Notes under the pieces: model-generated
Database searches by the model: none
What the model was told of the DNA's origin: nothing
What the model saw: only the letters and a program-made list of their open reading frames with translations
Part shown: in pieces, positions 16,028 to 24,432 of the stretch
Layout of the letters: each line of letters starts with the position of its first letter
Position numbering within the stretch: the first letter of the stretch is position 1
NCBI GenBank assembly: GCA_937889015.1
Contig: CALARR010000358.1
Coordinates: forward strand, 1 to 31,013
DNA length: 31,013 nt
Source of the DNA: an uncultured Planctomycetales bacterium
GTDB lineage: Bacteria > Planctomycetota > Planctomycetia > Pirellulales > Thermoguttaceae
Direction: 5' to 3'
Translations under genes and position numbers: made by a program

Positions 16028-19000
16028 TCAAGCCGCGGCTTCGTCGCCGTCTTCGTCCGATTGACCGAATTCGTCAGCGTCCTCTTCATCGGGGTCTTCT
16101 TCCCACTGGCCTTCGTCGGCCTCTTCGTCCAACGCCGAGTCCTGCTCTTCGATTTCCTGGTCCTCGCTTTCGGCGTTGGACGAGACCAAGCCGTCATTCT
16201 CGAATGAGAACTCTTCCACGTCGTCCGAATCGTCCTCCGACGCCTGATCGTCGTCCGCCCACGGCTCCCGCTCGTCCGGCGTTCGCTCCTCCTCAGGCTC
16301 CTCGGCGACCTCCTCGACAGGTTCGAGGGGCGGGGGCTTGCGGTTTTTACGCCGCGTGCGTGACTTCTTCTTGGATTTCGGTTCGCGAATCGGGACAGAG
16401 TCCTCATCATCCCCGGGGTCTTCGGACTCGTTCGCCACAGGCGCCTCTGGCGGCTCTTCCGGTTTGTCACGGCGCCGTTTAGCGGCCGCGGAAGGTGTGG
16501 TCGTCACCGGCAGGCTGGGCCCTACGCTGTGGTCGGGAAGCTGGCAGGCCAGCACTTGCATCACGGTGAAGATCTTGAAAATGTGCTCGTGGCAGGTGAA
16601 GACCAGGATTTGGTGTCCGGCTGCGGCAAAGTCGCGCAAGACGCCGGCCGCCGCCTTGGCCCGCTGCGTATCGAAGTTCACCAGCACATCGTCCAGCACC
16701 AGGGGCAGGCTTGCGCCGCGGCGCGCATAGGCGGCGGTCAGCGCCAGGCGCAGAGCGAGAAACAGTTGCTCCCGAGTGCCGCGGCTGAGCTGTTCCACGG
16801 GTCGGGACTGTCCCTGGTGGTCGTCGACACGGAGCGTCTGCTCGCCCAAGGGGGTCCAGACACGGCGGTAGTGTCCCTGCGTGAGCCGTTCCAGGTGGGC
16901 GGAGGCCTCGATCAACGTTTCTGGCTGGCGGTGCTGCTCGTAGTTGTTGCGGATGTCGTCCAGAATTCGGCTGGTGACGGCCACCACCTGCCAACGATGG
17001 ATGGCCTGCTGGATGCGCTGCTCCAAGACGCCCAATTCGAAGCGCTTGGCGAGCAGCCGACGGTCCTCGGCGGCCAGCTTCATCTGCTCGGCCAACTGAC
17101 CGCGACGCTGGAAACGCTCCTGCAAGTGCCGCTGCAACAGCTCGGTCCGCTGGAGTTGCTCGCGGTAGAGGGTCTCCAATCGTTGGCTCTCTTCTTTGCA
17201 CAGGGGGGCCACCTCGGCCTGCGAGAACTGTTCGCCCATGGCCGCCTGAATCTCGCGCAGCAGACCATCCGCCTTCTGGCGCAGCTCTTCGGCCTGGGCA
17301 CGCTCGGCCTCAAGCTGCCGCAACTGGCGACCGTTCTTGAGCCCCAACTGGCGCAGCCAGCGGCGGCGGCGGCGTGTCTGACTCGCCAGCCGCGATTCGT
17401 GCCGGCGCTGATCGCGGCGCAGTTCACGGCTTTCGCGACGCAAGGCATCGCGACGGGCCCTATGAACCTCTTGTTCGGCCAAACCTTGCGAGAGGGCTTG
17501 CAGCAATTGCAGCGGATCGCGATCACTGACGTTCAATTGGGCCTCTTCGGCCATGCGTACGATCCGTTCCGTGACCCCAGCCAGCTCCCGACGGCGCTGT
17601 TCGAGTTCTTCCTGGCGGTGCGTCAGGCGCCGCTGCAATTCGCGCAATTGACCGGCGCGGCGGGCGAACTGGTCGATTTGCCGGGCCGAGAGCGTGTGCG
17701 GCAGACCGGTCGCGTCCAAGGCCTGCTTCCAACGCTTGCGCGCGATGGCCCGCTCTTGACGCGATTGTTCCAGACGCCGCGTCGAGACTTCGGCCTCCTG
17801 CAGGGCCGCCTGGCGGCGGGCCTGAACCGGAACCAAGGCGTCCAGAGCGGAAAGGTGTGACTCGGCCTTTTCGAGCCGCGTGCCCAGCGGGCCCCCGCCG
17901 CGCGGAAGCTGGCGGTCCAACTCGTCTCGCTCCTCTTTGGCTTGCGCAATTTGCAGGCGGAGCAACTCGGTTTGCTTCTGGCAGGCCTCGATTTGCCGCG
18001 TATGCGAGCGGTCGAGCACGACCTTGACCAGGGCCGCAGCCAGGGTGCCGAACAATCCCAGCAAGGCCAAGGCCCAACCGACTCCGCCGCTGACCACGGT
18101 GGGCAGCAATAGCCCCAAGACCAACAGCACCACACCGCACATGAACACGCCGCCCAAGGCCAGTACGACCCAGGTGGGCATCATCTGCCGTTCGAGCGAA
18201 TCGCGGCTTCGCTGCTCCAGATCGTGGTGATAGCGGTTCAGGCCGCTGAGCCGCTCGTCGACCTGGATTCGCCGCCGGAGTCGTGAGACTTCGGCCGAAG
18301 AAGCCTCCATGGCTTGGGTCAGGTCGCGTTGGCCGTGGGCCGCCAGCGCAGCGCCAATCTCATCGGAGAGGTTCCGCGCTGCCTGCTCGGCGGCGGCGGC
18401 CTGCTGCTCGGCCTCGGCCAGTTGCCGTTTGGCGTGTGCGGCCGCCCGGGCCAGAGGACGCAACGACGCCAGGCTCTTGCTCGACAGGTTGAGCGGTTCC
18501 GCCGAACCCGCCGGCAGAGGGACCCCGAGGCGCTCGTAGTGGGCGAGAATCCCGGCTTGCGTTGCGGCGACCTCCTGTTCGAGCGTCTGCACTTGTTGCT
18601 GCAGACCTTGGATCCAGGATTGTTGTTCGGCGAGGGCCTCGATCCGCGCGGCCTGGCGCCACAGATCTTCGTGGATCGTCAAGGCCGCCGCCGCGGAGCG
18701 CAGCTCACGGCGACGAGCGGCGAGTTGCTGGAGTGCCGCACGGAGCTTTGCCTCGCGTTGCTGCCAACGATCCCAGCGTTGGATCGCGTCGGCCGGGATG
18801 GCCGCGACGGCGCCCAGGGCCGAGAGCTGGGCCTGCAACTCCTCGTGCGCCAGCCACCGCGGACGCACCGACAAGGCGACCTCCAACAGGCGGCTTCGCC
18901 GCCGCGCCTGGTCGGCCTCGTCTTCCAGCCGGGCGATCTCTCGATCGAGTTGGCTGCGTTCGATGGCCAGACGTCCGTAACGCCGTCCGGCGTGCTCCAA

Positions 19001-19603
19001 CTGCTCGATTTCGGCGCCCAGCTTCTCGCGTTCGGCCAGAAGGTTGGCCAACTGGCAGGGCTGGCCGTCGGGCGAGAGGATCTGATTCCGCGAGGTTCGG
19101 AGAGCCTCCAAGACTTCGACCAGCGACACGCGGTCCAGCCCGGCCGTGAGTTTGTAGAGCAATTCGGCCGACTCGCTGTCGGTGAGCGTGGCCAGTTCCT
19201 GCAATTCGTGCAGGCTGATGGCAAAGACGTGATTGAAGATCGCCTCGTCGACCTCGGACAGCAACACTTTGAGGAAGTGCTCGCCCTGACGCGTGCCGTC
19301 GGCGGCGGTCAGGGTCAACTCGCCGCGCGGATCGCCGTCCTCCGATTCATGCCGTGCGAGTTGGAAGCGGCCGTGCGGACCGCTGACGTCCAGGAGCCCG
19401 CCGGGCTGGCCGCCATGCACCGGCGGAAGGTAGCGCCGCCGCTCTGGAGCGAAGCCGTAAAGCACCGTACGAACGAATTGCAGCAAGGTGCTCTTGCCGG
19501 CCTCGTTGGGACCGTAGAACACGTTCAATCCGTCGTCCAACGGCGCCAGCCTCAAGGCCGTCCATACGCCAAAACCATCGACCTGAAGTTCGTGGATCTT
19601 CAC
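16028..19603 (-). CDS. YhaN/SbcC-like coiled-coil ATPase with acidic tail
   Basis: A 1191-aa SMC/Rad50-like ABC ATPase. The Walker A GPNEAGKST is at residues 31-39, and long Gln/Arg/Glu-rich coiled coils run through the middle. At about 471-525 there are two hydrophobic segments typical of YhaN (VLALGGVFMCGVVLLVLG and WALALLGLFGTLAAAL). The ABC signature LSRGTREQ is near 935, Walker B LPLVLDDVLVNFD near 963-975 and the His switch VFTCHEH near 1010. After about residue 1034 comes a tail of roughly 155 residues, strongly Asp/Glu-rich with one basic patch (KSKKKSRTRRKNRK), which is unusual for the family. The GTG start overlaps the stop of the upstream YhaO-like gene (GTGA at 19603-19600), so the two are coupled. 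YhaO/YhaN pairs are SbcCD-like and are expected to act on DNA, possibly at the membrane. Confidence 0.88.
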   Translation of the reverse strand: MKIHELQVDGFGVWTALRLAPLDDGLNVFYGPNEAGKSTLLQFVRTVLYGFAPERRRYLPPVHGGQPGGLLDVSGPHGRFQLARHESEDGDPRGELTLTAADGTRQGEHFLKVLLSEVDEAIFNHVFAISLHELQELATLTDSESAELLYKLTAGLDRVSLVEVLEALRTSRNQILSPDGQPCQLANLLAEREKLGAEIEQLEHAGRRYGRLAIERSQLDREIARLEDEADQARRRSRLLEVALSVRPRWLAHEELQAQLSALGAVAAIPADAIQRWDRWQQREAKLRAALQQLAARRRELRSAAAALTIHEDLWRQAARIEALAEQQSWIQGLQQQVQTLEQEVAATQAGILAHYERLGVPLPAGSAEPLNLSSKSLASLRPLARAAAHAKRQLAEAEQQAAAAEQAARNLSDEIGAALAAHGQRDLTQAMEASSAEVSRLRRRIQVDERLSGLNRYHHDLEQRSRDSLERQMMPTWVVLALGGVFMCGVVLLVLGLLLPTVVSGGVGWALALLGLFGTLAAALVKVVLDRSHTRQIEACQKQTELLRLQIAQAKEERDELDRQLPRGGGPLGTRLEKAESHLSALDALVPVQARRQAALQEAEVSTRRLEQSRQERAIARKRWKQALDATGLPHTLSARQIDQFARRAGQLRELQRRLTHRQEELEQRRRELAGVTERIVRMAEEAQLNVSDRDPLQLLQALSQGLAEQEVHRARRDALRRESRELRRDQRRHESRLASQTRRRRRWLRQLGLKNGRQLRQLEAERAQAEELRQKADGLLREIQAAMGEQFSQAEVAPLCKEESQRLETLYREQLQRTELLQRHLQERFQRRGQLAEQMKLAAEDRRLLAKRFELGVLEQRIQQAIHRWQVVAVTSRILDDIRNNYEQHRQPETLIEASAHLERLTQGHYRRVWTPLGEQTLRVDDHQGQSRPVEQLSRGTREQLFLALRLALTAAYARRGASLPLVLDDVLVNFDTQRAKAAAGVLRDFAAAGHQILVFTCHEHIFKIFTVMQVLACQLPDHSVGPSLPVTTTPSAAAKRRRDKPEEPPEAPVANESEDPGDDEDSVPIREPKSKKKSRTRRKNRKPPPLEPVEEVAEEPEEERTPDEREPWADDDQASEDDSDDVEEFSFENDGLVSSNAESEDQEIEEQDSALDEEADEGQWEEDPDEEDADEFGQSDEDGDEAAA

Positions 19604-20832
19604 GATTGGGGTTCCTCCCCCTTGAGCAGGTCTGCACCCAGCAGAGCCGCCTCGCCGAGTACGTGGCGGCGGGTCTCCGGCGCGGACAAGTCCAGGCGGT
19701 CGCCAAGCGTCCCGGCCTGATGTCGCGAGTGGATATACGGATCCAGATTCAGAGGCTCGCGGTCATTCATCTGGTAGTGCCGAACCTGGCGTAGAAAGTC
19801 GCCCAGGATGGTCTCCTGCTCGTAGGACTCGGCGGGGAGCGTTGCGGTCGATTCGGCCTCGACGCTTATGGTCCACACACAGGGAGACGTGCGACGGTAC
19901 TCCTCGCGCAGCCAACCCAACAGTTGGCCGGCCAGCGCGCCGCGCCGCAGCTGGCTCAACAAGGGCCCCTGACCGGCGATTGTCCAGGCCGCCAGTACAG
20001 CACGACTGGACACCGATTCCAGCAGAGTCTGCACCTGGTCCCGCAGCAACGCACGGAGATCCTCCTCCGTGGTGCTGGGCTCGATCGTCAAACGCTGCTG
20101 ATGCCAGCGCACGGCGTCGGTAGGCATCAGGGTGATGCGGCAGGCGGCTTGTTCGTCCACCTGCACCAGGGTGCAGCCGTGGGCACCGCCAGCGGCAGGA
20201 TGCAGCCCTTGTGGGCCACCGGGATAGTGGGCCACCTGAGGCGTGCTGAACAACGTGCTGCGCAAGGGCTTTCCGCCGAGGGCCCAATACGACAGTTCTT
20301 GGGCCCGAAGCAGATCGGGAGCAAACTCTCCGTACAACACTCCCACGGTGAACAATCCAGCCGGGTCGAGTTGCATCTCCTCCAGCGAGACGGCACGTTT
20401 GGGATCGCGGCTGGTGCCGATGATCTTGGCCAGAGGCACGGCATCGCGGTGATGGACGATGTGCTCGATCCGGCCGCGCGGAAAGCGACGTACGTTCTCC
20501 GGCAGGGCAAGCCAAGCCGGCCAGGATTCGGGGGGATCGCCGGGACCGCCTGCCCAGTAGACGGCAATCCCTTTCTCGGCCAATCGCCCCAGTTGCTCGG
20601 CGAAGAACAACAAGACCTGCGGACCGGCCTGCTGCAAGTCGGCCAGCGCGCCAGCCAGGACCACAAAATCGACTTCCTCGCTGAGGGCCGTGTCGAAGGC
20701 CTGCCGTGCAGCCAACAAAGGGGCCTCAACGAGCAGGTCGCGCAACTCGTCAGGCACCTCGGCCAGGCCCGACAAGGGCTCTTCCAGGCGAAAATCGGCA
20801 GCGTGGAGGAAACGAAACGGCCGTTGCGGCAT
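19600..20832 (-). CDS. YhaO-like metallophosphoesterase homologue, active site lost
   Basis: A 410-aa homologue of YhaO/SbcD nucleases, recognised by overall order and its coupling to a YhaN gene. The fold landmarks align: FLHAADFRLEEPL, VDFVVLAGALAD, GIAVYWAGGPGD, LFTVGVLYGE, SYWALGGKPLR and YPGGPQG. In the active family these read D-x-H, G-D, G-N-H-D, a His in LLH, and G-H-x-H. Here only Asp13 remains: His is Arg15, Asp is Ala62, Asn-His are Pro97-Gly98, and the later histidines are Tyr and Gly/Pro. A nuclease activity is therefore unlikely; a structural or regulatory role for the ATPase is more probable. ATG 20832 begins the conserved fold; the frame runs open to 20901. The downstream gene overlaps by 4 nt. 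Confidence 0.85.
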   Translation of the reverse strand: MPQRPFRFLHAADFRLEEPLSGLAEVPDELRDLLVEAPLLAARQAFDTALSEEVDFVVLAGALADLQQAGPQVLLFFAEQLGRLAEKGIAVYWAGGPGDPPESWPAWLALPENVRRFPRGRIEHIVHHRDAVPLAKIIGTSRDPKRAVSLEEMQLDPAGLFTVGVLYGEFAPDLLRAQELSYWALGGKPLRSTLFSTPQVAHYPGGPQGLHPAAGGAHGCTLVQVDEQAACRITLMPTDAVRWHQQRLTIEPSTTEEDLRALLRDQVQTLLESVSSRAVLAAWTIAGQGPLLSQLRRGALAGQLLGWLREEYRRTSPCVWTISVEAESTATLPAESYEQETILGDFLRQVRHYQMNDREPLNLDPYIHSRHQAGTLGDRLDLSAPETRRHVLGEAALLGADLLKGEEPQS

Positions 20833-20978
20833 ACGTGCCTCCCGTGGCGCGGACACAATACCCTGGGTCGCAGGAGCTCTGGCAAGCCTCGAATACCGCA
20901 TGCCAGATCACCGGTACCGGCGTTGCGCCGCAGAACCGATGGCGTGCCAGCACTTGCCCAGTTATCCAAGTCGAACAA

Positions 20979-20997
20979 CTTTGCGGATTGCGCAAAG
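20979..20997 (-). repeat. Hairpin between helicase and YhaO-like genes
   Basis: CTTTGCG (20979-20985) and CGCAAAG (20991-20997) make a 7-bp stem with a 5-nt loop in the 289-nt gap after the helicase gene. On the minus strand GTTGTTC follows, so it is a weak terminator candidate for the helicase or an operator for the YhaO-YhaN pair. Confidence 0.35.
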
Positions 20998-21121
20998 CGC
21001 CCTAGAGTGTAGCCCGCAACGCAATTCGCTGCTACAGCGGTTGTTGTGTCAAATCGGTCGCGAGAGGGTGATTGGAGGCAAACAGTGAGCGAATAGGGTA
21101 CATAGGCACCTTAGCGAAGGT

Positions 21122-23191
21122 CTACCGGCGCCCGTTTCGCTTGGTCGCTGGTCGGCTTGGCTTCACGACGCGTTTGGACTTGGCCGCCGGGTGGCTGGAG
21201 CGTTTGGCCCCTGGTTTGTCCAGACGCTGGGCACGGATTGCGGCCCGATAATTGGGCGTGTCGGCCTGGCCCGTGACCTCGTAGAGAAAGCGGCTGGGGA
21301 TGGTAGGAACAAGTCTCCCCCACTTGCGGCGGCTGAGGGCAAGAGTCAACGTCAGGGCTCGTCGGGCCCGGGTGATACCGACGTAGCACAAGCGGCGTTC
21401 CTCATCGATGGCCGCGTCGTCGCCGGCCACCGAACGTTTGTGGGGGAGCACGCCCTCCTCCATTCCAACCAGGTAGACCTGGTTGAATTCCAGCCCCTTG
21501 GCCGAATGCAGGGTCATCAGGATAACCGCATCGCGCTCGAGCTTGGATTCCTTGTCGCGGTCGTCTTCCTGGCCGCTGATGGCGATATCCTGCAGGAAGC
21601 CGGCCAGCGTCGCCTTGCGGTTTCGCTGGGCATAGGCGGCCAGGGCATTGACCACTTCTTCCACCGCCTCCCAGCGCGACTGTTGATCCTCCACCTCTGG
21701 GTAGAGCCTGGCCAACTCGTTCTGGTAGCCGATTTCATGGATCAGTTGCTGGGCAATTTCCACCGGCGAGTCGCGATCCAATCGCTGCTGAAAGCGATGG
21801 ATCAGTGCGGTGAACTTCTGCACGGCGTGTCCCACGGCCGAATTGACGCCGGGGACGGGCCGCCAGGGACAGAGCAGATCCCACAGAGGCCTGCCTTGGC
21901 CGATCGCCTCGTCGGTCAGGCGTTGGACGGTACCTTGGCCGATGCCGCGTGCGGGCGTATTGATGATCCGCAGCAACGAGACTTCGTCGCGCGGGTTGCA
22001 CAGCAGCCGCAGGTACGAGAGGATGTCGCGAACCTCTTTGCGGTCGTAGAAGGACATGCCGCCCACCAGCACGTAGGGCAGCTTGGCGCGGCGCAGCTCG
22101 GTCTCGAACGACCGCGGTTGTTCGTTGGTGCGGCACAAGATGGCGAAGTCGCGAGGGGAGGCCTTGGAGGGCTCGCCGCGGATCTGGGCGACCATTTCGC
22201 CGACCACCGTGCGGGCTTCGATGGTTTCATCGGGCAGTTGCAGGATTCGCGGTTCTGGGCCGCTGAGGGTAGCGCGCAGCGTCTTTTGGTGCCGCAGCTT
22301 GTTGTGAGCGATCAGCCGATTGGCCCAATCCAAGATCTGGTGCGTGGAGCGGTAGTTGGTTTCGAGGCGCACGACCTTGGCGTCAGGCCAATCCTTGGTG
22401 AAGCGAAGGATATGCGTGACTTCTGCCCCGCGCCAACCGTAGATCGACTGGTCGTCGTCGCCCACCACGCACAGATTGCGGTGCTGGGCCGCCAAGGCGG
22501 TCACAATTCGATACTGCGACTGGTTGGTGTCCTGGTACTCGTCGATAAGCACGTGGTCGAAGCGGGCCGCCTCGGCCTGGCGAACTTTGGAGAAGCGGCG
22601 GAACAGTTCTTCGGTCAGGAGCAACAGGTCGTCGAAGTCGACGGCCCCCATACTTTTGAGGGCCCTCTGATAACGGCGATAGGCGGCGGCGGCCAGGTGT
22701 TCCTTGTCGCTTTCGGCGATCGCCTCGGCCTGTTCAGGAGCGATCGACCCGGATTTCCAGCGGCTGATGATGGCCAGCAGATCGCCGGGGCGGAGCACGC
22801 TCTCGCCGACGCGGATTTCGCGCAGGGCGGTGCGAGCGATCCCCTCCTGATCGCCGCGATCGTAGATGGGAAAAGAGGGCGGATAGCCTAACTCTTGGAT
22901 GTGCCGCCGGAGGATTCGCACGCAGAGCGAATGAAAGGTGGAGATCTCCGGTTTCTGATCCACGCGTTTGCCGATCATCCGCAAGGCGCGTTCTTGCATC
23001 TCGGCGGCGGCCTTGTTGGTGAAGGTCACGGCCAGAATTCGCCCCGGGGTCGTGCCGGTGCGAATCAGTTGAGCGATCCGCGTGGTGACGGTCTGCGTCT
23101 TGCCAGTGCCCGCCCCGGCCAACACCAAGAGCGGTCCGGAGCGGGTGAGGACGGCCTCGCGTTGCGGCGGGTTGAGTTTATCCAAGGACAT
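21122..23191 (-). CDS. UvrD/Rep-family superfamily 1 DNA helicase
   Basis: A 3'-to-5' ATP-driven DNA helicase for replication and repair, 689 aa. SF1 motifs in order: Q-motif region LNPPQREAV, Walker A GAGTGKT (26-32), Ia TFTNKAAAEM, II DEYQDTN, III GDDDQSIYGWRGA, IV ETNYRS, V LMTLHSAKGLEF, VI EERRLCYVGITRA. The length and the RIINTPARGIG pattern are closest to Rep/PcrA rather than RecB or AddA. A basic C-terminal tail (about the last 45 residues, Lys/Arg/Ser/Pro-rich) follows. ATG 23191 has a strong AAGGGG-type ribosome site. It lies upstream of, and on the same strand as, the YhaO-YhaN pair but is separated by 289 nt. Confidence 0.93.
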   Translation of the reverse strand: MSLDKLNPPQREAVLTRSGPLLVLAGAGTGKTQTVTTRIAQLIRTGTTPGRILAVTFTNKAAAEMQERALRMIGKRVDQKPEISTFHSLCVRILRRHIQELGYPPSFPIYDRGDQEGIARTALREIRVGESVLRPGDLLAIISRWKSGSIAPEQAEAIAESDKEHLAAAAYRRYQRALKSMGAVDFDDLLLLTEELFRRFSKVRQAEAARFDHVLIDEYQDTNQSQYRIVTALAAQHRNLCVVGDDDQSIYGWRGAEVTHILRFTKDWPDAKVVRLETNYRSTHQILDWANRLIAHNKLRHQKTLRATLSGPEPRILQLPDETIEARTVVGEMVAQIRGEPSKASPRDFAILCRTNEQPRSFETELRRAKLPYVLVGGMSFYDRKEVRDILSYLRLLCNPRDEVSLLRIINTPARGIGQGTVQRLTDEAIGQGRPLWDLLCPWRPVPGVNSAVGHAVQKFTALIHRFQQRLDRDSPVEIAQQLIHEIGYQNELARLYPEVEDQQSRWEAVEEVVNALAAYAQRNRKATLAGFLQDIAISGQEDDRDKESKLERDAVILMTLHSAKGLEFNQVYLVGMEEGVLPHKRSVAGDDAAIDEERRLCYVGITRARRALTLTLALSRRKWGRLVPTIPSRFLYEVTGQADTPNYRAAIRAQRLDKPGAKRSSHPAAKSKRVVKPSRPATKRNGRR

Positions 23192-23357
23192 CCGAGCCCC
23201 TTCTTAAAGCCGATCCGAGAACCTGCCAGCAGCTCGGCCGTGCCGGGCCGCTCGATCTGGCTGTGATGGTTCCAAGATAGGTTCTTAGTTCCAGTGCGAT
23301 CCCTGATCGTAGACTCCGAAAAAGGCTACGGAAAGTGGGGCGGCCGGGTCGTGGCAG

Positions 23358-23392
23358 CCCCACGCACAAGCGGGGTGGCAGCGTGCCGCCAC
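23358..23392. repeat. GC-rich intergenic inverted repeats
   Basis: CCCCACGCACAAGCGGGG (23358-23375) has CCCC/GGGG ends, and it abuts GTGGCAGC GT GCCGCCAC (23375-23392), an almost perfect 8-bp hairpin. GTGGCAGC also occurs at 23351-23358. The first element resembles the hairpin at 28247-28271 (shared CCCACG and ACAAGCG). Confidence 0.45.
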
Positions 23393-23432
23393 TCAAGGCG
23401 GAGCGCCCCACGCGGTTGCGTCCACTCCCGCC

Positions 23433-23462
23433 TTGACGCCCGGGAGGCCCAAGGCGTATACT
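23433..23462 (+). promoter_or_regulatory. Sigma-70-like promoter for yfgM-like/rluD operon
   Basis: TTGACG (23433-23438, 5 of 6) and TATACT (23457-23462, 5 of 6) with an 18-nt spacer. Transcription would begin near 23469, about 75 nt before the ATG at 23545. An inverted repeat CGCCTTG (23429-23435) / CAAGGCG (23450-23456) overlaps the -35 box and spacer and could be an operator; another CAAGGCG lies at 23394-23400. Confidence 0.6.
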
Positions 23463-23544
23463 CTCTGTCTTACCGTGTGGGGGTATCCCCCCGTCATTCT
23501 CGGTAGCAAGCGGATCTTTTGGCCCAGTCAGCGGCAGGGACACG

Positions 23545-24432
23545 ATGAAGAGCGAACGCCGTCACGAGTTGGAGCAGAACACCCTGGCCCAATGGCTTGC
23601 GCGGGTGATTCAACAGGTCAAGCCGTACGCCAATGCCATTCTGGGAGGGGTGTTGGCGATTATCCTGGTGTTTGTGGTCGTTTCCTGGTGGACCAACGAA
23701 TCGGAAGCCCAATCGACCAAGGCCTGGGACCAGTATTACGCCGCCCTGAGCGACCGGAGTTCCATGGTGCCGGGATTGGAGAAGGTCGCCAAGGATCATG
23801 CGGGGACGGCCGCGGGCACATGGGCCCTGCTGACCGTGGCCGATCTGCAGCTCGACGCGGGCTGCAACCTGTTGTTTCAGAACAAGGCCAGCGCCAACAT
23901 CGAGTTGCGTAATGCCTTGGACAACTACCTGAAGCTTCTGGAGCAGAGCCGAGACCCGCTGGTGCTGCAGCGGGCCACCTTGGGACAGGCGCGCGCCCGC
24001 GAGGCTCAGGGAGATCTAGCCAAGGCGCAGGAGCTTTACGAGCGGTTGGCCAGCCGCTGGCCGCAAGGCGTTTATGCGGACCTTGCGAAAGAACGGCTGC
24101 GAGACGTGCAGGATCAGTCGACCAAGGAGTTCTCTGACTGGTTTGCGCGATACGATCCGAAGCCGCCCGCGTCGCAAGGGCCCGGCAGGCCAGGCGAGCG
24201 TCCGGACTTCAATTTGGACAACCTTCCCGACGGCGCGCCGCCGGCCAAGTCCGAGGCGGCTTCGGAAGTCAAGCCAGGCACGCTGTTGGACCAGAAGCCC
24301 AAGTCGGACGTGGAGCTGCCGCGTTTGAAGTTGGATCCGAAGCCCGCCAGCGACAAGCCCGCGGAGGCCGAGAAGAAGCCTGAGGACAAGGGCGTCACGA
24401 CAGATGCCAAGCCCAGCGACGACAAGAAGTGA
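23545..24432 (+). CDS. Membrane-anchored YfgM-like TPR protein
   Basis: A 295-aa protein with a cytoplasmic N-terminus, one membrane helix (about residues 31-49, ILGGVLAIILVFVVVSWW) and an extracytoplasmic helical domain with TPR-like repeats (LVLQRATLGQARAREAQGDLAKAQELYERL). This order fits YfgM-type ancillary proteins of the Sec/BamB context, though similarity is structural rather than by diagnostic motif. The last 100 residues are Pro/Lys/Asp-rich and probably disordered. Its TGA stop overlaps the GTG start of rluD (GTGA, 24429-24432), so the two are translationally coupled. Start ATG 23545 follows a modest AGGGA. The joint function with rluD is unknown. Confidence 0.72.
   Translation: MKSERRHELEQNTLAQWLARVIQQVKPYANAILGGVLAIILVFVVVSWWTNESEAQSTKAWDQYYAALSDRSSMVPGLEKVAKDHAGTAAGTWALLTVADLQLDAGCNLLFQNKASANIELRNALDNYLKLLEQSRDPLVLQRATLGQARAREAQGDLAKAQELYERLASRWPQGVYADLAKERLRDVQDQSTKEFSDWFARYDPKPPASQGPGRPGERPDFNLDNLPDGAPPAKSEAASEVKPGTLLDQKPKSDVELPRLKLDPKPASDKPAEAEKKPEDKGVTTDAKPSDDKK

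Larger units (their letters stand above)
23192..23544. other. Divergent intergenic region with repeats and promoter
   Basis: A 353-nt gap between helicase (minus) and YfgM-like (plus) genes. It contains a cluster of GC-rich inverted repeats at 23351-23400, a good plus promoter at 23433-23462 and a GGGGG-TAT-CCCCC stem at 23479-23491 in the transcript leader. No gene is seen; no clear minus-strand promoter for the helicase was found. Confidence 0.5.

Noticed and set aside
18314..19720. 468-codon plus-strand frame opposite the YhaN-like gene
   Set aside because: Gly/Gln/Arg/Leu-rich translation that mirrors coiled-coil codons; no domain is visible.
21191..22891. 566-codon plus-strand frame opposite the helicase gene
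   Set aside because: Antisense to a complete set of SF1 helicase motifs, so the minus-strand gene is real and this frame is a by-product.
23479..23491. GGGGG-TAT-CCCCC in the operon leader as terminator
   Set aside because: It lies between promoter and start codon, has a 3-nt loop and no T-tract, so termination is unlikely.
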